Notes: a model not told the origin generated them from the letters alone. Positions 20,494 through 33,664 are shown, counted from the first letter of the stretch. The stretch is 64,000 nt of DNA from Fulvia fulva (GCF_020509005.1 NC_063017.1:620001-684000), one strand, 5' to 3'. Program-made: numbers and translations.

Positions 20494-21609
20494 ACGTACT
20501 TTACTACCGAGCGGGCTATACTACCGAGCGGGCCAATTTTACTAAGAACTATACTACTTCTATAGATATAGCTATATAACTACTATTATAGCGTATATTG
20601 TCTTCAAACGAGGCCAAACTGACCTTAGCTGTCTAGGCCACGAAACGCGACGCGACAACTACGAATCGACTCGCTATAAAGGTATACGACGCGTCTCGAA
20701 CTATACTAGGGTATCGATTGAATAGACGACCTCCTCGGGGTAACTACGAGCCCAATTCGAAGAAGCTTATAGAGCTAGAAGAGAGGGTAATACTTGAGTA
20801 TATACTCGAGCTAGATCTTAGAGGTTTCCCGCTATTAAAGGCTAGTATACGAGCAATAGCCGATTTATTACTATAAGAGAAGGGTCTTAAGCCTGCTAGT
20901 CTTAATTAGACAGACAGGTTTATTAGGCGGTATCGTAAGCTAAAGGTTTATATAACACGTAGATACGATCGTTAGCGAGCCCTAATAGAAGATCTAGACG
21001 TTATCGAGAAGTAGTTCTTACTTATACGTAATATAAAGGAGAAGTATAGTATCCTTAACTAGGGCACCTATAACTTCGACGAGATAGGGTTTATAATAGG
21101 TGTCATTACGTCTTAGAGCGTCGTTACGGGTTTAGAAAGGCCTAGTAGAAAGAGGAAGGTCGTTTAATAGGGCAATAGAGAGGGAGTAGAGAGATAGCGT
21201 ATTAGATAGCTCTTATACGAAGCGAGATTAGTAAGCTACGTAAGTCTAACGAGGCCCTTATATAGCGGAAAGCACGAAAGCGCAAGTATATTCAGTCTAG
21301 AGGGTCTCTAACCTTCGATAAGGCGTCGCAATTGATACCTCTAGAGGATACTACGAGGTAGGAAGTGAGTAGAGAGTCGCTAGATAGTGTTCGGCTAGTA
21401 CTAAGGCTACGACGCTATAAGCGATATAGCGAGTCGGGGTATAACGTACGTACCTATTAAGTAGACTCGCTAGATGGCGAAGAATCTAAAGAGGATTTGT
21501 CCTCCTAGTAACGATTCTATAGGATGTCGTCGTATTAAGATACCGTCGCAATTAAAGTAGAAGTAGTATAGTTCTTAGTAAAAGTAGCCCGCTCGGTAGT
21601 AAAGTACGT
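20494..21609 (+). mobile_element. Fot1/pogo-like DNA transposon, internally deleted and RIP-degraded
   Basis: 1,116 bp bounded by a TA target duplication (20492-20493, 21610-21611) and terminal inverted repeats starting ACGTACTTTACTACCGAG. The first part (about 20560-21190) matches the N-terminal DNA-binding and early catalytic part of Fot1/pogo transposases (psq and CENP-B type helix-turn-helix, then a 'NFDEIGF' block). The rest looks like the C-terminus. A full-length Fot1 is nearer 1.9 kb, so the middle of the DDE domain appears deleted. It carries stops and cannot make transposase. The left end has two copies of ACTACCGAGCGGGC (20503-20516, 20520-20533); the right end has one. Confidence 0.75.
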
Positions 21610-21611
21610 TA

Positions 21612-21773
21612 GTATACAACTTTAGTATCCTTATTAGGACTATAGAAGAAGATAAATTTGAGCTTAAGGGCTTCTATAAATCTAGAAGAGCTACTAAGAA
21701 GTAGGGAAAAGTAGGGTATATTATCGCCCTATTATATACTATTATAGAAGTTAATCTTAGTAATCGCTAAATC
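21612..21773 (+). pseudogene. Continuation of the Copia-like gag remnant
   Basis: Lies between the right TA duplication of the Fot1-like element and the 5' end of LINE X-C. See 19695-20491. Confidence 0.35.
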
Positions 21774-22998
21774 TCGACGAGGACTATCTATTCGACAGCC
21801 CTTATTAAGACGAGTAATCTACTTTAGTAGTAGCGACCCGCCTACGCTAGCGGCGGCGCAATCGTAGTATAAAGAACCCTTAAACTAAGGTTCCGTTCCT
21901 CTAATAGTAGACCCTAGAGTTACGGAGTTACGGAAGATAACTACCTAATTAGGAAGCGCGACCTTACTCCGAATAGTAGCGAAGGATAGTAACTAACGAG
22001 AGCTATAGCCTTACGAGGCTAACGATAAACAGTATAGCGTAGACGACCCTATATACGGAGGCGGAAAACTTACTAGAGGATAACGAATACCTAGCCCGGG
22101 TATATAAGAACACTATAGTATTGCTACTAGGAGCTCTAAAAGCGCTTTTATACTAAATCCCGAAGACAATCTAATAAGTAATATAGAAGGTAGCCTAGAG
22201 ACTAACTATATAGGCAATAGTAGTAGTAGGTAAGAATTAACCCCCTACGAAGGCAAGTAATACGCTACGCCTATATATTACTAATCCGTCGGAGAAATAA
22301 GAAATCGTAGCCCTAATAAGTAAGGAGATTGTCGATAGAATCGGCTAAAAGGAGGTAGTCGGAGCGAAGGTAGAGGTAATAGGCGTAGTAAGACTCTTTA
22401 CCGTATAAGAGTCTAATAGACGAAAACTAGAGACCTATAAGGAGTAGACTACTAAAGTCGCGAAGTCGGCGCGAGTCCCCTACTAATAGTATACCGTTAT
22501 CGCCTACGGAGTCCCTAGGACATTTAAGGTCGAAGACCTTCCCTAACTCTAAGTATAGAACTAGAACATATCCCTAGGAGTACGACTAATAAAGGCGGTA
22601 TAGTTGTATAAGATAGTAGACCAAGAGAAGACATATTTATCGCTTATTATCTAGGTAGAGACAGCGGAACAAGCTAACTAGATACTAGATAATAGGCTAT
22701 TCTAGAACTACGAGAGAATAGACACGGAGATCTATTAGAGTAGCTATAGGGTACTATAGTACTTCTAATACTAAGAGTACGGTTATATAGTCCTAAAATA
22801 CGGGGAGAAGACCCTAAGGTGTCCTTACTACGTAGGCCTATACTAGGGAAGGGAATGCCTAAAAAAGGAGAGTAGGTATATATACTACGGTAGAAGGTAC
22901 CTAGCGTACTAAAACTAATCCCTAGCTAGAATAGTAGTATAAGAACGAGGCGTACAATCCTTCTAAATGACTATATACTATATATCGTTATAGATTGC
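21774..22998 (+). mobile_element. LINE family X, copy X-C: 5' end and ORF1 remnant
   Basis: The 5' end is set by comparison: the minus-strand copy X-B begins with the same bases at 49951, while the sequences outside differ. The content is ORF1, a Gag-like RNA-binding protein; a Cys/His-poor remnant of the zinc-knuckle part lies near 22800-22900. It is riddled with TAG/TAA. The copy breaks off at 22998, where LINE Y2 starts, and the rest of X-C is not found on the other side of Y2. Confidence 0.6.
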
Positions 22999-23684
22999 TA
23001 AACACGACACATTCGAAAGCTCTTATTAAGGCTATTCTAACGATCTATAAAGTAGGCCACTGCCCCTAGAAATAAGGGAGTTCTACCTTATTTAATTTAG
23101 ATAGCTCGAAGTTCTCTTCACCCTATTTCTTTAGCTCTAAACGCCGCGGAGGTAACTAGCTACATTAGGCAACTCCTAGGTAATAGTAGCCTAGGCTACG
23201 GCACTACCGGCGCCTATAGCTCTATAGGCGAAGCTCCCCTAAGACAACTAGTAGTAACTTATAGAGGACGTAAAAAGTATAGAAACTAGCGATTAGCTCC
23301 TATACCGGTCTCTATAGGTAATAATCACTTAGCTACGTACGGCGCTTATACTATCGTATTACCGAGGGTAATAAGAAATAAGGACGACGTCTTAGGCGAT
23401 TAGTAAGGCCACCCGGGATTAACACCCCTATAGCTAGGTATCGGTCGCGGTATTAATACTAGGCCCCCGCCTAACGTACGATATAGTTACGATCCGTATT
23501 ATAGTAAAGGAAGACTAGGCCGAAGTTACGAAGCTATCGAACAAGGAGCTCGCCTAACGAATTAACTAACTAGCGGTAGTCGTAGTAAACTAATAGTCTA
23601 ACGGTACTCTATAGATCTATACTAGCTCTACTACTACTAGGAGGTACCTAGAGGTATAGCTATAGTAGGTATCTAAGGTTACGG

Positions 23685-23697
23685 TATTAGCGAAGGT
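23685..23697 (+). repeat. Target duplication of LINE Y1, left copy
   Basis: TATTAGCGAAGGT, repeated at 29426-29438. The first three bases can also be tail sequence, so the duplication is 10-13 bp. Confidence 0.8.
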
Positions 23698-24454
23698 TAT
23701 AGCCGTAAGATATAACCCTACCTACTCGACGCGTCGGCTTATCGATCTCTACGCCAAAACAAGACATATTCGAAAGCTCTTATCAAGGCCATTCTAACGA
23801 TATATAAAGCAGGCCACTGCCCCTAGGACTAAGGGAGTTCTACCTCATTCAATCTGGATAGCTTAAAGCTCTCTTCACCCTGTTTCTTTAGCTCTAAACG
23901 CCGCGGAGGTGCCTAGCTACATTAGGCAACTCCTAGGCAATAGTAGCCTAGGCTACGGCACTAACGGCGCCTACGGCCCTATAGGCGAAGCCCCCCTAAG
24001 ACAACTAGTAGCAACTTATAGAGGACGTAAAAAGTATAGAAACTAACGATTAGCTCCCTTACCGGTCTCTATAGGTAATAATCACTTAGCTACGTACGGC
24101 GCTTATACTGTCGTATTACCGAGGGCAATAAGAAATGAGGACGACGTCCTAGGCGATTAGCAAGGCCACCCGGAATCAATACCCCTATAGCTAGGTATCG
24201 GTCGCGGCATCGATACTAGGCCCCCGCCTAACGTACGATATAGTTACGATCCGTATTGTAGTAAAGGAAGACTAGGCCGAAGTTACGAAGCTATCGAACA
24301 AGGAGCTCGCCTAACGAATTAACTAACTAGGGGTAGTCGTAGTGAACTAATAGTCTAACGGTACTCTATAGATCTATACTAGCTCTACTACTACTAGGAG
24401 GTACCTAGAGGCATAGCTATAGTAGGCATCTAAGGTTACGGCATTAGCGAAGGT

Positions 24455-25240
24455 CTTAACGAAACAATTTACGATCCTAGTCTACGACATACCTAAGGAG
24501 TTTGACCTAACTAACTAGGGTCACCTACGCGCTCTCTAAGAGGACAACCCGGTCAATCTTAACTCTCTAATCCAGAAGGCGACTTGGCTCTATAGGAAAT
24601 GGCCAGAAGGCAAGAAGGCCTCGGCGCTAATAGTATAGCTATAAGACGCGAAAGCGGCGGATCTAGCGATAGAATAAGGCCTAGTCTAGTAATATAGCCT
24701 TAAGATAGTAGAAAAGCACTCCTTATCCTTTCGTGTCCTCTAATGCTTCAAATGCTAACAGTATAGACACCAAACCTATACGTACATAAACAAGTAGGCC
24801 TGCTCGAACTATATAGGAGACTATATATCTAGGGACTATATATCGACTACGAGACGGTACGCGAACTGTCCGGGGCACTACCTATCGTATAGTACGGAAT
24901 GCCTATAGCGGAAACTAGCGAAAAACAAGGCAATCACAAATAGAACCGTCGCCCTAAGATTCTACGGCGACCGTGAGGCTAGCCTATACCGGAACTAACT
25001 AGCGGCGGTCGGGTATAAGCGCCCTAGGGCCGAGAACGATATAAAGGATGCGTAACCTAGGGCGTACGGGAGGCCACGTGCTCTACTAGCTACGGCGAGG
25101 GAATCTAACTAGGCCCGGCTCCCCTTTAGTATATAGCCGATAGGCGTAGACTAGGACGTATAGGGCAGTAGGACATAGGACGATATAGAGGAAATGATTA
25201 TCGATACCGATGACTAGCCTCGACACGCTTAGCATTATCT
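24455..25240 (+). pseudogene. LINE Y1 ORF1 remnant (Gag-like, CCHC knuckles)
   Basis: A helical N-terminal part is followed at about 24740-24910 by successive Cys-Cys-His-Cys-like blocks ('CFKCQQY', 'QACSNY', 'ANCPGHY') and a basic C-terminus. This is the usual ORF1 of fungal LINEs, an RNA-binding protein of the ribonucleoprotein. Frames contain TAG/TAA at Trp/Gln sites. The same region of Y2 (29430-30230) is more decayed. Confidence 0.65.
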
Positions 25241-28200
25241 AGTATAACGTTAACTATAGTAAGGATATAGTCTAGAACCATTTCCTATACGAGGCGGACC
25301 CGCGCGTCCACTACGTCCTTATAATCTAGGAGCTATAGATTAACCCGCACTATAAGAGACTAACGACCTACAAGTTACTAGGCTATACGACATGCCTACG
25401 AGGCGACGGCAGACCCCGTACGTGCTTCTATATTAGTAAGGACATACTAGAATCCGACTAGGAGGTAGTATACTACGTAGACGAAGAAGGCGGGGGCGAT
25501 ATTACCTCCCTCTACGTAGGTAGTACCTAGATACACAACCTATATATACAACCGCTAGCCTCGAGGTCTAGCCGCGACCTAGGGGTCTATAGACACCTAG
25601 ACAGTACGCTTAAGAGACAAGGGTCCTACATCGTAGTAGGAGACTTTAATATATACTACCCTTCCTAGGAAAGCCTTATATAGCCGCACCCTATAGCCGA
25701 CGAAGTACTCGACTTGATAGCGAGCAACGTAATTGCCCTTAATACCCCGAAGGACCTAGGCACCTAGAAGAGAGGGGGACTCTAAGGCACGATCGACCTC
25801 TCCTAGATCTTAGATAGCTACTACTATACGGTAACCTACTATAGGATCGAACATAAACTCGAGGCGTCGTTAGACTATATACTAGTCAGGACCTCTATTA
25901 CGATATAGATATAACGTATACTAGCGGGAACCCCTAAGCTAAACTAGGGAAAGGCCTACTAGGCTAATATCTAGGCGTACTAACTATAGTAAGGATATAG
26001 TCTAGAACCATTTCCTATACGAGGCGGACCCGCGCGTCCACTACGTCCTTATAATCTAGGAGCTATAGATTAACCCGCACTATAAGAGACTAACGACCTA
26101 CAAGTTACTAGGCTATACGACATGCCTACGAGGCGACGGCAGACCCCGTACGTGCTTCTATATTAGTAAGGACATACTAGAATCCGACTAGGAGGTAGTA
26201 TACTACGTAGACGAAGAAGGCGGGGGCGATATTACCTCCCTCTACGTAGGTAGTACCTAGATACACAACCTATATATACAACCGCTAGCCTCGAGGTCTA
26301 GCCGCGACCTAGGGGTCTATAGACACCTAGACAGTGCGCTTAAGAGACAAGGGTGCTATATCGTAGTAGGAGACTTTAACATACACTACCCTTCCTAGGA
26401 AAGCCTTATATAGCAGTACCCTATAGCCGACGAAGTACTCGACTTAATAGCGAGCAACGTAATTGCCCTTAATACCCCGAAGGACCTGGGTACCTAGAAG
26501 AGATAGGGACTCTAAGGCACGATCGACCTCTCCTAGATCTTAGATAGCTACTACTATACGGTAACCTACTATAGGATCGAACATAAACTCGAGGCGTCGT
26601 TAGACTATATACTAGTCAGGACCTCTATTACGATATAGATATAACGTATACTAGCGGGAACCCCTAAGCTAAACTAGGGAAAGGCCTACTAGGCTAATAT
26701 CTAGGCGTACCTCGATGACTTTAAGAGGCTAGTCTAGATCGCGTAGTAGCAATACAATAGTAAAGACGAGATAGACGAAGTAGTCTAGGGGTTGATAGAC
26801 GAAATAAGAAAAGCGACCTTACTTCACGTTCCGCTTACCTAACTAACGATATAGTCTAAACTATACTAGACGCCGGAGTGCACTACGGTAGTAAGAGAAG
26901 CAAGGAGAGCCCGCCGGGTATAGACGAGCAGCTATAGCGAGGAGGCCTAGAACGTATATAGGGAGGCATACTAACAGAAGAAAGCTATAATACGAAGGGA
27001 GAAAGCAGTCGGCTAGAGGGCTATAGTAGAAGAAATCGCCGGCAAGCTAGAGAGGATATAGAAGCTAGCAAAATGGGCCCGATAGGACCCTATATAGGGC
27101 TCCTCCTTCTCTATCCTAGCGCTATAATCGCCTAGTAGCCCGGTTAGCGACCCCGAGGCCAAGGCGCGTCTACTAGCTAGCAAGTTCTTCCCGCCCCTAG
27201 TCGAGGCTGATCTAAGCGATATAAATAGCTCTACTCCCCTAGCCCCTAGTATCGCGGTCTAATAGGAGGTGTCCGAGGGAGAAGTTGCCGCTATACTAAG
27301 GAAGTTGCCGGCGAAGAAAGCCCCGGGGCCGGATAGGATCCTAAACGAGCTACTAAAGAAGTATAGAGATTAACTAGCCCTAGTAGTTATAGCGATCTTC
27401 AACGCCTACCTATAGACCGGGTACCACCCGATAGCTTTTAAACAATCGACGACAGTAGTCCTACGTAAGCCGTAGAAGGAAGACTATACGTAGGTAAAGT
27501 CGTACCGCCTAATTGCGCTCCTTAACACTCTTAGGAAGGCGCTTAAGAAGCTAGTTATAACGAGACTCTCCGAGGCGGTAGAGGAACACTCCCTACTCCC
27601 GGACACCTAGATAGGTACGCGCCTATAGCGATCGACGCTATCCGCGATAGAACTTATCACCTCTTAGGTAAAGGCCATCTAGTATAAGAATAGGGACAAG
27701 GTGGCTTCCTTACTTAGCCTAGACATATCGGGAGCCTTAGACTACGTGTTATACCCGCGGCTACTCTATATCCTAAGGTCGAAAGGACTCCCTAAGTAGC
27801 TTGTCAACTTCGTACGGTCCTACCTCTAAAACCGTAGTACGTCGATCCTAGTCGGCTAGTATAGAAGCCTATTTTAAGTAGTCTATACTAGAATTCCGTA
27901 AGGCTTAACGCTAGTACCTATTCTGTTCCTCTTCTTTATAGCGACGCTACTCCTAGCCCTAGAATCCTAGAACACCGCTACGAGCGGCTTCGTAGACGAT
28001 ATAAACATCCTAGCGTAGTCTTCCTCGACTAAGGAGAACTATAGGCTACTAGAAGAGAAGTATAAGATCTACGAGGACTAGGCTAGGAGGCACGGGGCTC
28101 GGTTTGCCCTAGAAAAGTACAATCTAATACACTTTACGCGCCGGCCACGGTTCTACAATATATAAGCTTCTATCTAGATATAGGGGCATACGACTAACCC

Positions 28201-29310
28201 GGCAAATTAGCTTAGGATCCTCGGACTATAGGTAGACCCGGCGCTACGGTAGAGGAAGCACGTATAGGCAATATTACGGAAAGCTAAACAGAATATAGCA
28301 TTATACTAGAGGCTTACTACGTCTATATAGGGGGCGGACTTCCGGTAGTTACGACTTCTATATACGGCTATTATACGGCCAGTCCTTACCTATAGTAGCT
28401 AAGTGTAGTCCTTAGGCGAGAGGGCCTACCTATCGAAGGGACTCGTCGCGCCGCTAGCGAAGATCCAAAACTAATGCCTAAGGAAGGTCACCGGGGTATA
28501 TAAGTCGACACTAACGAGGATACTTAAGTACGAGACCGCTATACCGCCGATCGACCTATATATCTAGGGACTACGGACCTCCTACTTAGGCAAGTCGGCA
28601 CAGTACCTAGTATAGAAGGTCATCGCTAGTATAGTCGTAAGGGCCCGCGAATTAGTACTAGCGTATAGGGGCATTCGACCCGGAAACGAGCCGAACTACC
28701 GGGTAAGGGACGAATAGCTAGCAATATAATAGGAAGGTAAGAAATCGTTTATAGAGCAACTATAGAAAGAGAGGTAGAACAACTAGGTTGTAGGGTATAG
28801 TAGACGCCCTTAGCTAGCGGGACAACCTAAGGAATAGTTAGCTACAAAATCCGCGGTCAAGCACCCCCCGAAGCTTATCTACTACCGCCTTACGAGGGTA
28901 TAGAGTAGTATAGCAACCTAACTGCGAAGCGAACACATCGGCCTCTAGGGGTACCTATTATAGAGGAAGGTTCTAGGATATACGAATACTAGCTACCCCT
29001 ACGGCTATCGCTCCTAGAACGTACGGTACGTACTCCTCGTCTATCCGAGGTAGTCGCTAGGAAGGGGGGAGTAGATAGCAAAGGCGAGGAACCGGACGAT
29101 TAGGGCACTTCTTAACAACGCTAAGGACCTACGGCGTATTACGAACTAGATACTAGAGAAGGGCTAGCTAGAACAGTACCGCCTAGTAGGAACAGTATAG
29201 GAAGAGAGGACACGACGTAGCGCGACGAGACCGGCTAGGAGCGGGGGCTAACGGGGTAGTGACATAGACTACGTACGTTTAGAGGGAAAGCTAAACTAGA
29301 TAAGGAGTAG
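25240..29310 (+). pseudogene. LINE Y1 ORF2 remnant: endonuclease, RT, C-terminal domain
   Basis: AP-type endonuclease at 25251-26600, duplicated in tandem; its 'VVGDFNI' block is seen twice (about 25640 and 26370). RT runs from about 27270 ('KLPAKKAPGPDRI') through 'YRLIALLNTL' near 27505 and 'LSLDISGA' near 27720 to 'FVDDINILA' near 27990-28015, the active site with both Asp. A C-terminal domain follows. Every interruption I followed is TAG or TAA where Trp or Gln is expected. It nicks target DNA and reverse-transcribes the LINE RNA in living relatives; here it is dead. Confidence 0.85.
25251..26710 (+). repeat. Exact-period 730-bp tandem duplication in LINE Y1 endonuclease
   Basis: 25251-25980 and 25981-26710 are head-to-tail copies of the same length, both starting TAACTATAGT and ending CTAGGCGTAC. 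They differ at only a handful of sites, mostly C/T or G/A, with a few transversions. Y2 and Y3 have one copy. Confidence 0.95.
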
Positions 29311-29412
29311 TCGGGGGCGGGAAGGGTTTTCACCTATTCGGGTTTCCCTTTATATATAACAATAGATATATACCTATATAGGCCGGATAGGGTCCTAGAA
29401 CAGGGGAATAAC

Positions 29413-29428
29413 AAATCTATCTATCTAT
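29413..29428 (+). repeat. CTAT-repeat tail of LINE Y1
   Basis: Follows the 3' UTR and is followed by Y1's target duplication. Confidence 0.75.
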
Positions 29429-30229
29429 TAGCGAAGGTCTTAACGAAGTAATTTACGATCCTAGTCTACGATATACCTAAGGAGTTCGACCTAACTAACT
29501 AAGGTCACCTACGTGCTCTCTAAGAGGACAACCCGGTCACTCTTAACTCTCTAATCTAGAAGGCGACTTGGCTCTATAGGAAATAGCTAGAAGGTAAGAA
29601 GGCCTCGGCGCTAATAGTATAGCTATAAGACGTAAAAGCGGCGGATCTAGCGATAGAATAAGGCCTAATCTAGTAATATAGCCTTAAGATAGTAGAAAAG
29701 CACTCCTTATCCTTTCGTGTCCTCTAATACTTCAAATACTAATAGTATAGACACTAACCTATACGTATATAAACAAGTAGGCCTACTCGAACTATATAGG
29801 AGACTATATATCTAGGGACTATATATCGGCTACGAGACGGTACGCGAACTGTCCGGGGTACTACCTATCGTATAGCGCGGAATGCCTATAGCGGAAACTA
29901 GCGAAAAACAAGGCAATTATATATAGAACCGTCGCCCTAAGATTCTACGGCGACCGTAAGGCTAGCCTATACCGGAACTAGCTAGCGGCGGTTAGGTATA
30001 AGCGCCCTAGGGCCGAGAATAACGTAAAGGATACGTAACCTAGGGCGTACGGGAGGCTACGTACTCTACTAGCTACGGCGAGGGAATCTAACTAGGCCCG
30101 GCTCCCCTTTAGTACATAGCCGATAGGCGTAGACTAGGACGTATAGGGTAGTAGGACATAGGACGATATAGAGGAAATGATTGTCGATGCCGATAACTAG
30201 CCTCGACACGCTTAGTATTATCTAGTATA

Positions 30230-33200
30230 ACGTTAACTATAGCAAGGATATAGTCTAGAACTATTTCCTATACGAGGCGGACCCGTATGTCTACTACGTC
30301 CTAGTAACCTAGGAGCTATAGATTAACCCGTACTATAAGAGACTAACGACCTATAAGTTACTAGGCTATACGATATACCTACGAGGCGACGGTAGACCCC
30401 GTACGTGCTTCGATATTAGTAAGGACATACTAGAATCCGACTAGGAGGTAGTGTACTACGTAGACAAAGAAGGCGGGGCGATATTACCTCCCTCTACGTA
30501 GGTAGTACCTAGATATACAACCTATATATATAACCGCTAGCCTCGAGGTCTAGCCGCGACCTTAGGGTCTATAGATACCTAGATAGTACGCTTAAGAGAT
30601 AAGGGTACTATATCGTAATAGGAGACTTTAATATATACTACCCTTCCTAGGAAAGCCTTATATAGCCGTACCCTATAGCCGACGAAGTACTCGACTTAAT
30701 AGCGAGTAACGTAATTGCCCTTAATACCCCGAAGGACCTAGGTAACTAGAAGAGAGGAGGACTCTAAGGCACGATCGACCTCTTCTAGATCTTAGATAGC
30801 CACTACTACACGGTAACCTACTATAGGATCGAACATAAACTCGAGGCGTCGTTAGACTATATACTAGTCAGGACCTCTATTACGACATAGATATAACGTA
30901 TACTAGCGAGAACCCCTAAGCTAAACTAGGGAAAGGCCTACTAGGCTAACATCTAGGCGTACCTCGATAACTCCGAGAGGCTAGTCTAGATCGCGTAGTA
31001 GTAATATAATAGTAAAGACGAGATAGACGAGGCAGTCTAAGGGTTAATAGACGAAATAAGAAAAGCGACCTTACTTTACGTTCCGCTTACCTAACTAACG
31101 ATATAGTCTAAACTATACTAGACGCTAAAGTATACTACGGTAGTAAGAGAAGTAAGGAGAGCCCGCCGGGTATAGACGAGTAGCTATAGCGAGGAGGCCT
31201 AGAACATATATAGAGAGGCATACTAATAGAAGAAAGCTATAATACGGAGGGAGAAAGTAGTCGGCTAGAGGGCTATAGTAGAAGAAATCGCCGGCAAGCT
31301 AGCGAGGATATAGAAGCTAGCGAAATGGGCCCGATAGGACCCTATATAGGGCCCCTCCTTCTCTATCCTAGCGCTATAATCGCCTAGTAGCCCGGTTAGC
31401 GACCCCGAGGCTAAGGCGCGTCTACTAGCTAGCAAGTTCTTCCCGCCCCTAGTCGAGGCTAATCTAAGCGACATAAACAGCTCTACTCCCCTAGCCCCTA
31501 GTATTACGGTCTAATAGGGGGTGTCCGAGGAGGAAGTTACCGCTATACTTAGGAAGTTACCGGCGAAGAAAGCCCCGGGGCCGGATAGGATCCTAAACGA
31601 GCTACTAAAGAAGTATAGAGATTAACTAGCCCTAGTAGTCGTAGCGATCTTTACCGCCTGCCTATAGACCGGATACTACCCGATAGTATTCAAATAATCG
31701 ACGATAGTAGTCCTACGTAAGCCGTAAAAGGAAGACTATACGTAGGTAAAGTCGTACCGCCTAATTACGCCCCTTAATACTCTTAGGAAGGCGCTTAAGA
31801 AGCTAGTTATAACGGGACTCTCCGAGGCGGTAGAGGAATACTCCCTACTCCCGGACACCTAGATAGGTACGCGCCTATAGCGATCGACGCTATCCGCGAT
31901 AGAACTTATTACCTCTTAAGTAAAGGCTATCTAGTATAAGAATAGGGATAAGGTAGTATCCTTACTTAGTCTAGATATATTAGGAGCCTTCGACTACGTA
32001 TTATACCCGCGGCTACTATATATCCTAAGGTCGAAAGGACTCTCTAAGTAGCTTATTAACTTCGTACGGTCCTACCTCTAAAAGCGTAGTACGTCGATCC
32101 TAGTCGGTTAGTACAAAAGCCTATTTTAAGTAGTCTATAGTAGAATCCCGTAAGGCTTAACGCTAGTACCTATTCTATTCCTCTTCTTTATAGCGACGCT
32201 ACTCCTAGCCCTAGAATCCTAGAACACCGCTACGAGCGGCTTCGTAGACGATACGAACATCCTAGCGTAGTCTTCCTCGACTAAGGAGAACTATAGGCTA
32301 CTAGAAGAGAAGTATAAGATCTACGAGGACTAGGCTAGGAGGTACGGGGCTCGGTTTGCCCTAGAAAAGTACAATCTAATACACTTTACGCGCCGGCTAC
32401 GGTTCTATAATATATAAGCTTCTATCTAGATATAGGGGTATACGACTAACCCGGTAAATTAGCTTAGGATCCTCGGACTATAGGTAGACCCGGCGCTACG
32501 GTAGAGGAAGTACGTATAGGTAATATTACGGAAAGCTAAACAGAATATAGTATTATACTAGAGGCTTACTACGTCTATATAGGGGGCGGACTTTCGGTAG
32601 TTACGACTTCTATATACGGCTATTATACGGCCAGTCCTTACCTATAGTAGCTAAGTGTAGTCCTTAGGCGAGAGGGCCTACCTATCGAAGGGACTCGTCG
32701 CGCCGCTAGCGAAGATCCAAAACTAATGCCTAAGGAAGGTCACCGGGGTATATAAGTCGATACTAACGAGGATACTTAAGTACGAGACCGCTATACCGCC
32801 GATCGACCTATATATCTAGGGACTACGGACCTCCTACTTAGGCAAGTCGGCATAGTACCTAGTATAGAAGGTCATCGCTAGTATAGTCGTAAGGGCCCGC
32901 GAATTAGTACTAGCGTATAAGAGCATTCGACCCGGAAACGAGCCGAACTACCGGGTAAGGGACGAATAGCTAGTAACATAATAGGAAGGTAAGAAATCGT
33001 TTATAGAGCAAGTATAGAAAGAGAGGTAGAACAACTAGATTATAGGGTATAGTAGACGCCTTTAGCTAGCGGGACAACCTAAGGAATAGTTAGCTACAAA
33101 ATCCGCGGTCAAGTACCCCCCGAAGCTTATCTACTACCGCCTTACGAGGGTATAGAGTAGTATAGCAACCTAACTACGAAGCGAACACATCGGCCTCTAG

Positions 33201-33600
33201 GGGTACCTATTATAGAGGAAGGTTTTAGGATACACGAATACTAGCTACCCCTACGGCTATTGCTCCTAGAACGTACGGTACGTACTCCTCGTCTATCCGA
33301 GGTGGTCGCTAGGAAGGGGGGAGTAGATAGTAAAGGCGAGGAACCGGACGATTAGGGTACTTCTTAATAACGCTAAGGACCTACGGCGTATTACGAACTA
33401 GATACTAGAGAAGGGCTAGCTAGAACAGTACCGCCTAGTAGGAGTAGTATAGGAAGAGAGGATACGATATAGCGCGACGAGACCGGCTAGGAGCGGGGGC
33501 TAACGGGGTAGTGACATAGACTACGTACGTTTAGAGGGAAAGCTAATCTAGATAAGGAGTAGTCGGGGGCGGGAAGGGTTTTCACCTATTCGGGTTTCTA
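30230..33600 (+). pseudogene. LINE Y2 ORF2 remnant and 3' UTR
   Basis: Collinear with Y1 ORF2 without the 730-bp duplication. Endonuclease lies at about 30235-31000. RT lies at about 31530-32280, with the active-site block 'FVDDTNILA' near 32250 (one changed residue relative to Y1). The C-terminal domain follows, then the 3' hairpin motif at 33571-33600. Heavily RIP-mutated. Confidence 0.8.
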
Positions 33601-33664
33601 TTTATATATAACAATAGATATATACCTATATAGGCCGGATAGGGTCCTAGAACAGGGGAATGAC

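Larger units (their letters stand above)
23698..29428 (+). mobile_element. LINE family Y, copy Y1: full-length, RIP-degraded
   Basis: 5.73 kb inserted into Y2 in the same orientation, with a 10-13 bp target duplication and a CTAT-repeat tail (29413-29428). It has a 5' region (23738-24454, about 700 bp shared with Y2), ORF1 with CCHC knuckles, ORF2 with endonuclease, RT and C-terminal domain, a 3' hairpin motif (29321-29350), and the tail. It contains a 730-bp tandem duplication. The first ~40 bp (23698-23737) are not shared with Y3. RIP is milder than in Y2 but has killed both ORFs. A Tad-like clade is suggested by structure and host type. Confidence 0.85.

Noticed and set aside
22999..24454. 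Simple 757-bp-spaced duplication of the LINE Y 5' region
   Set aside because: The first unit stops exactly where Y2 resumes at 29429 and the shared bases form a target duplication, so nested insertion explains it better than tandem duplication.
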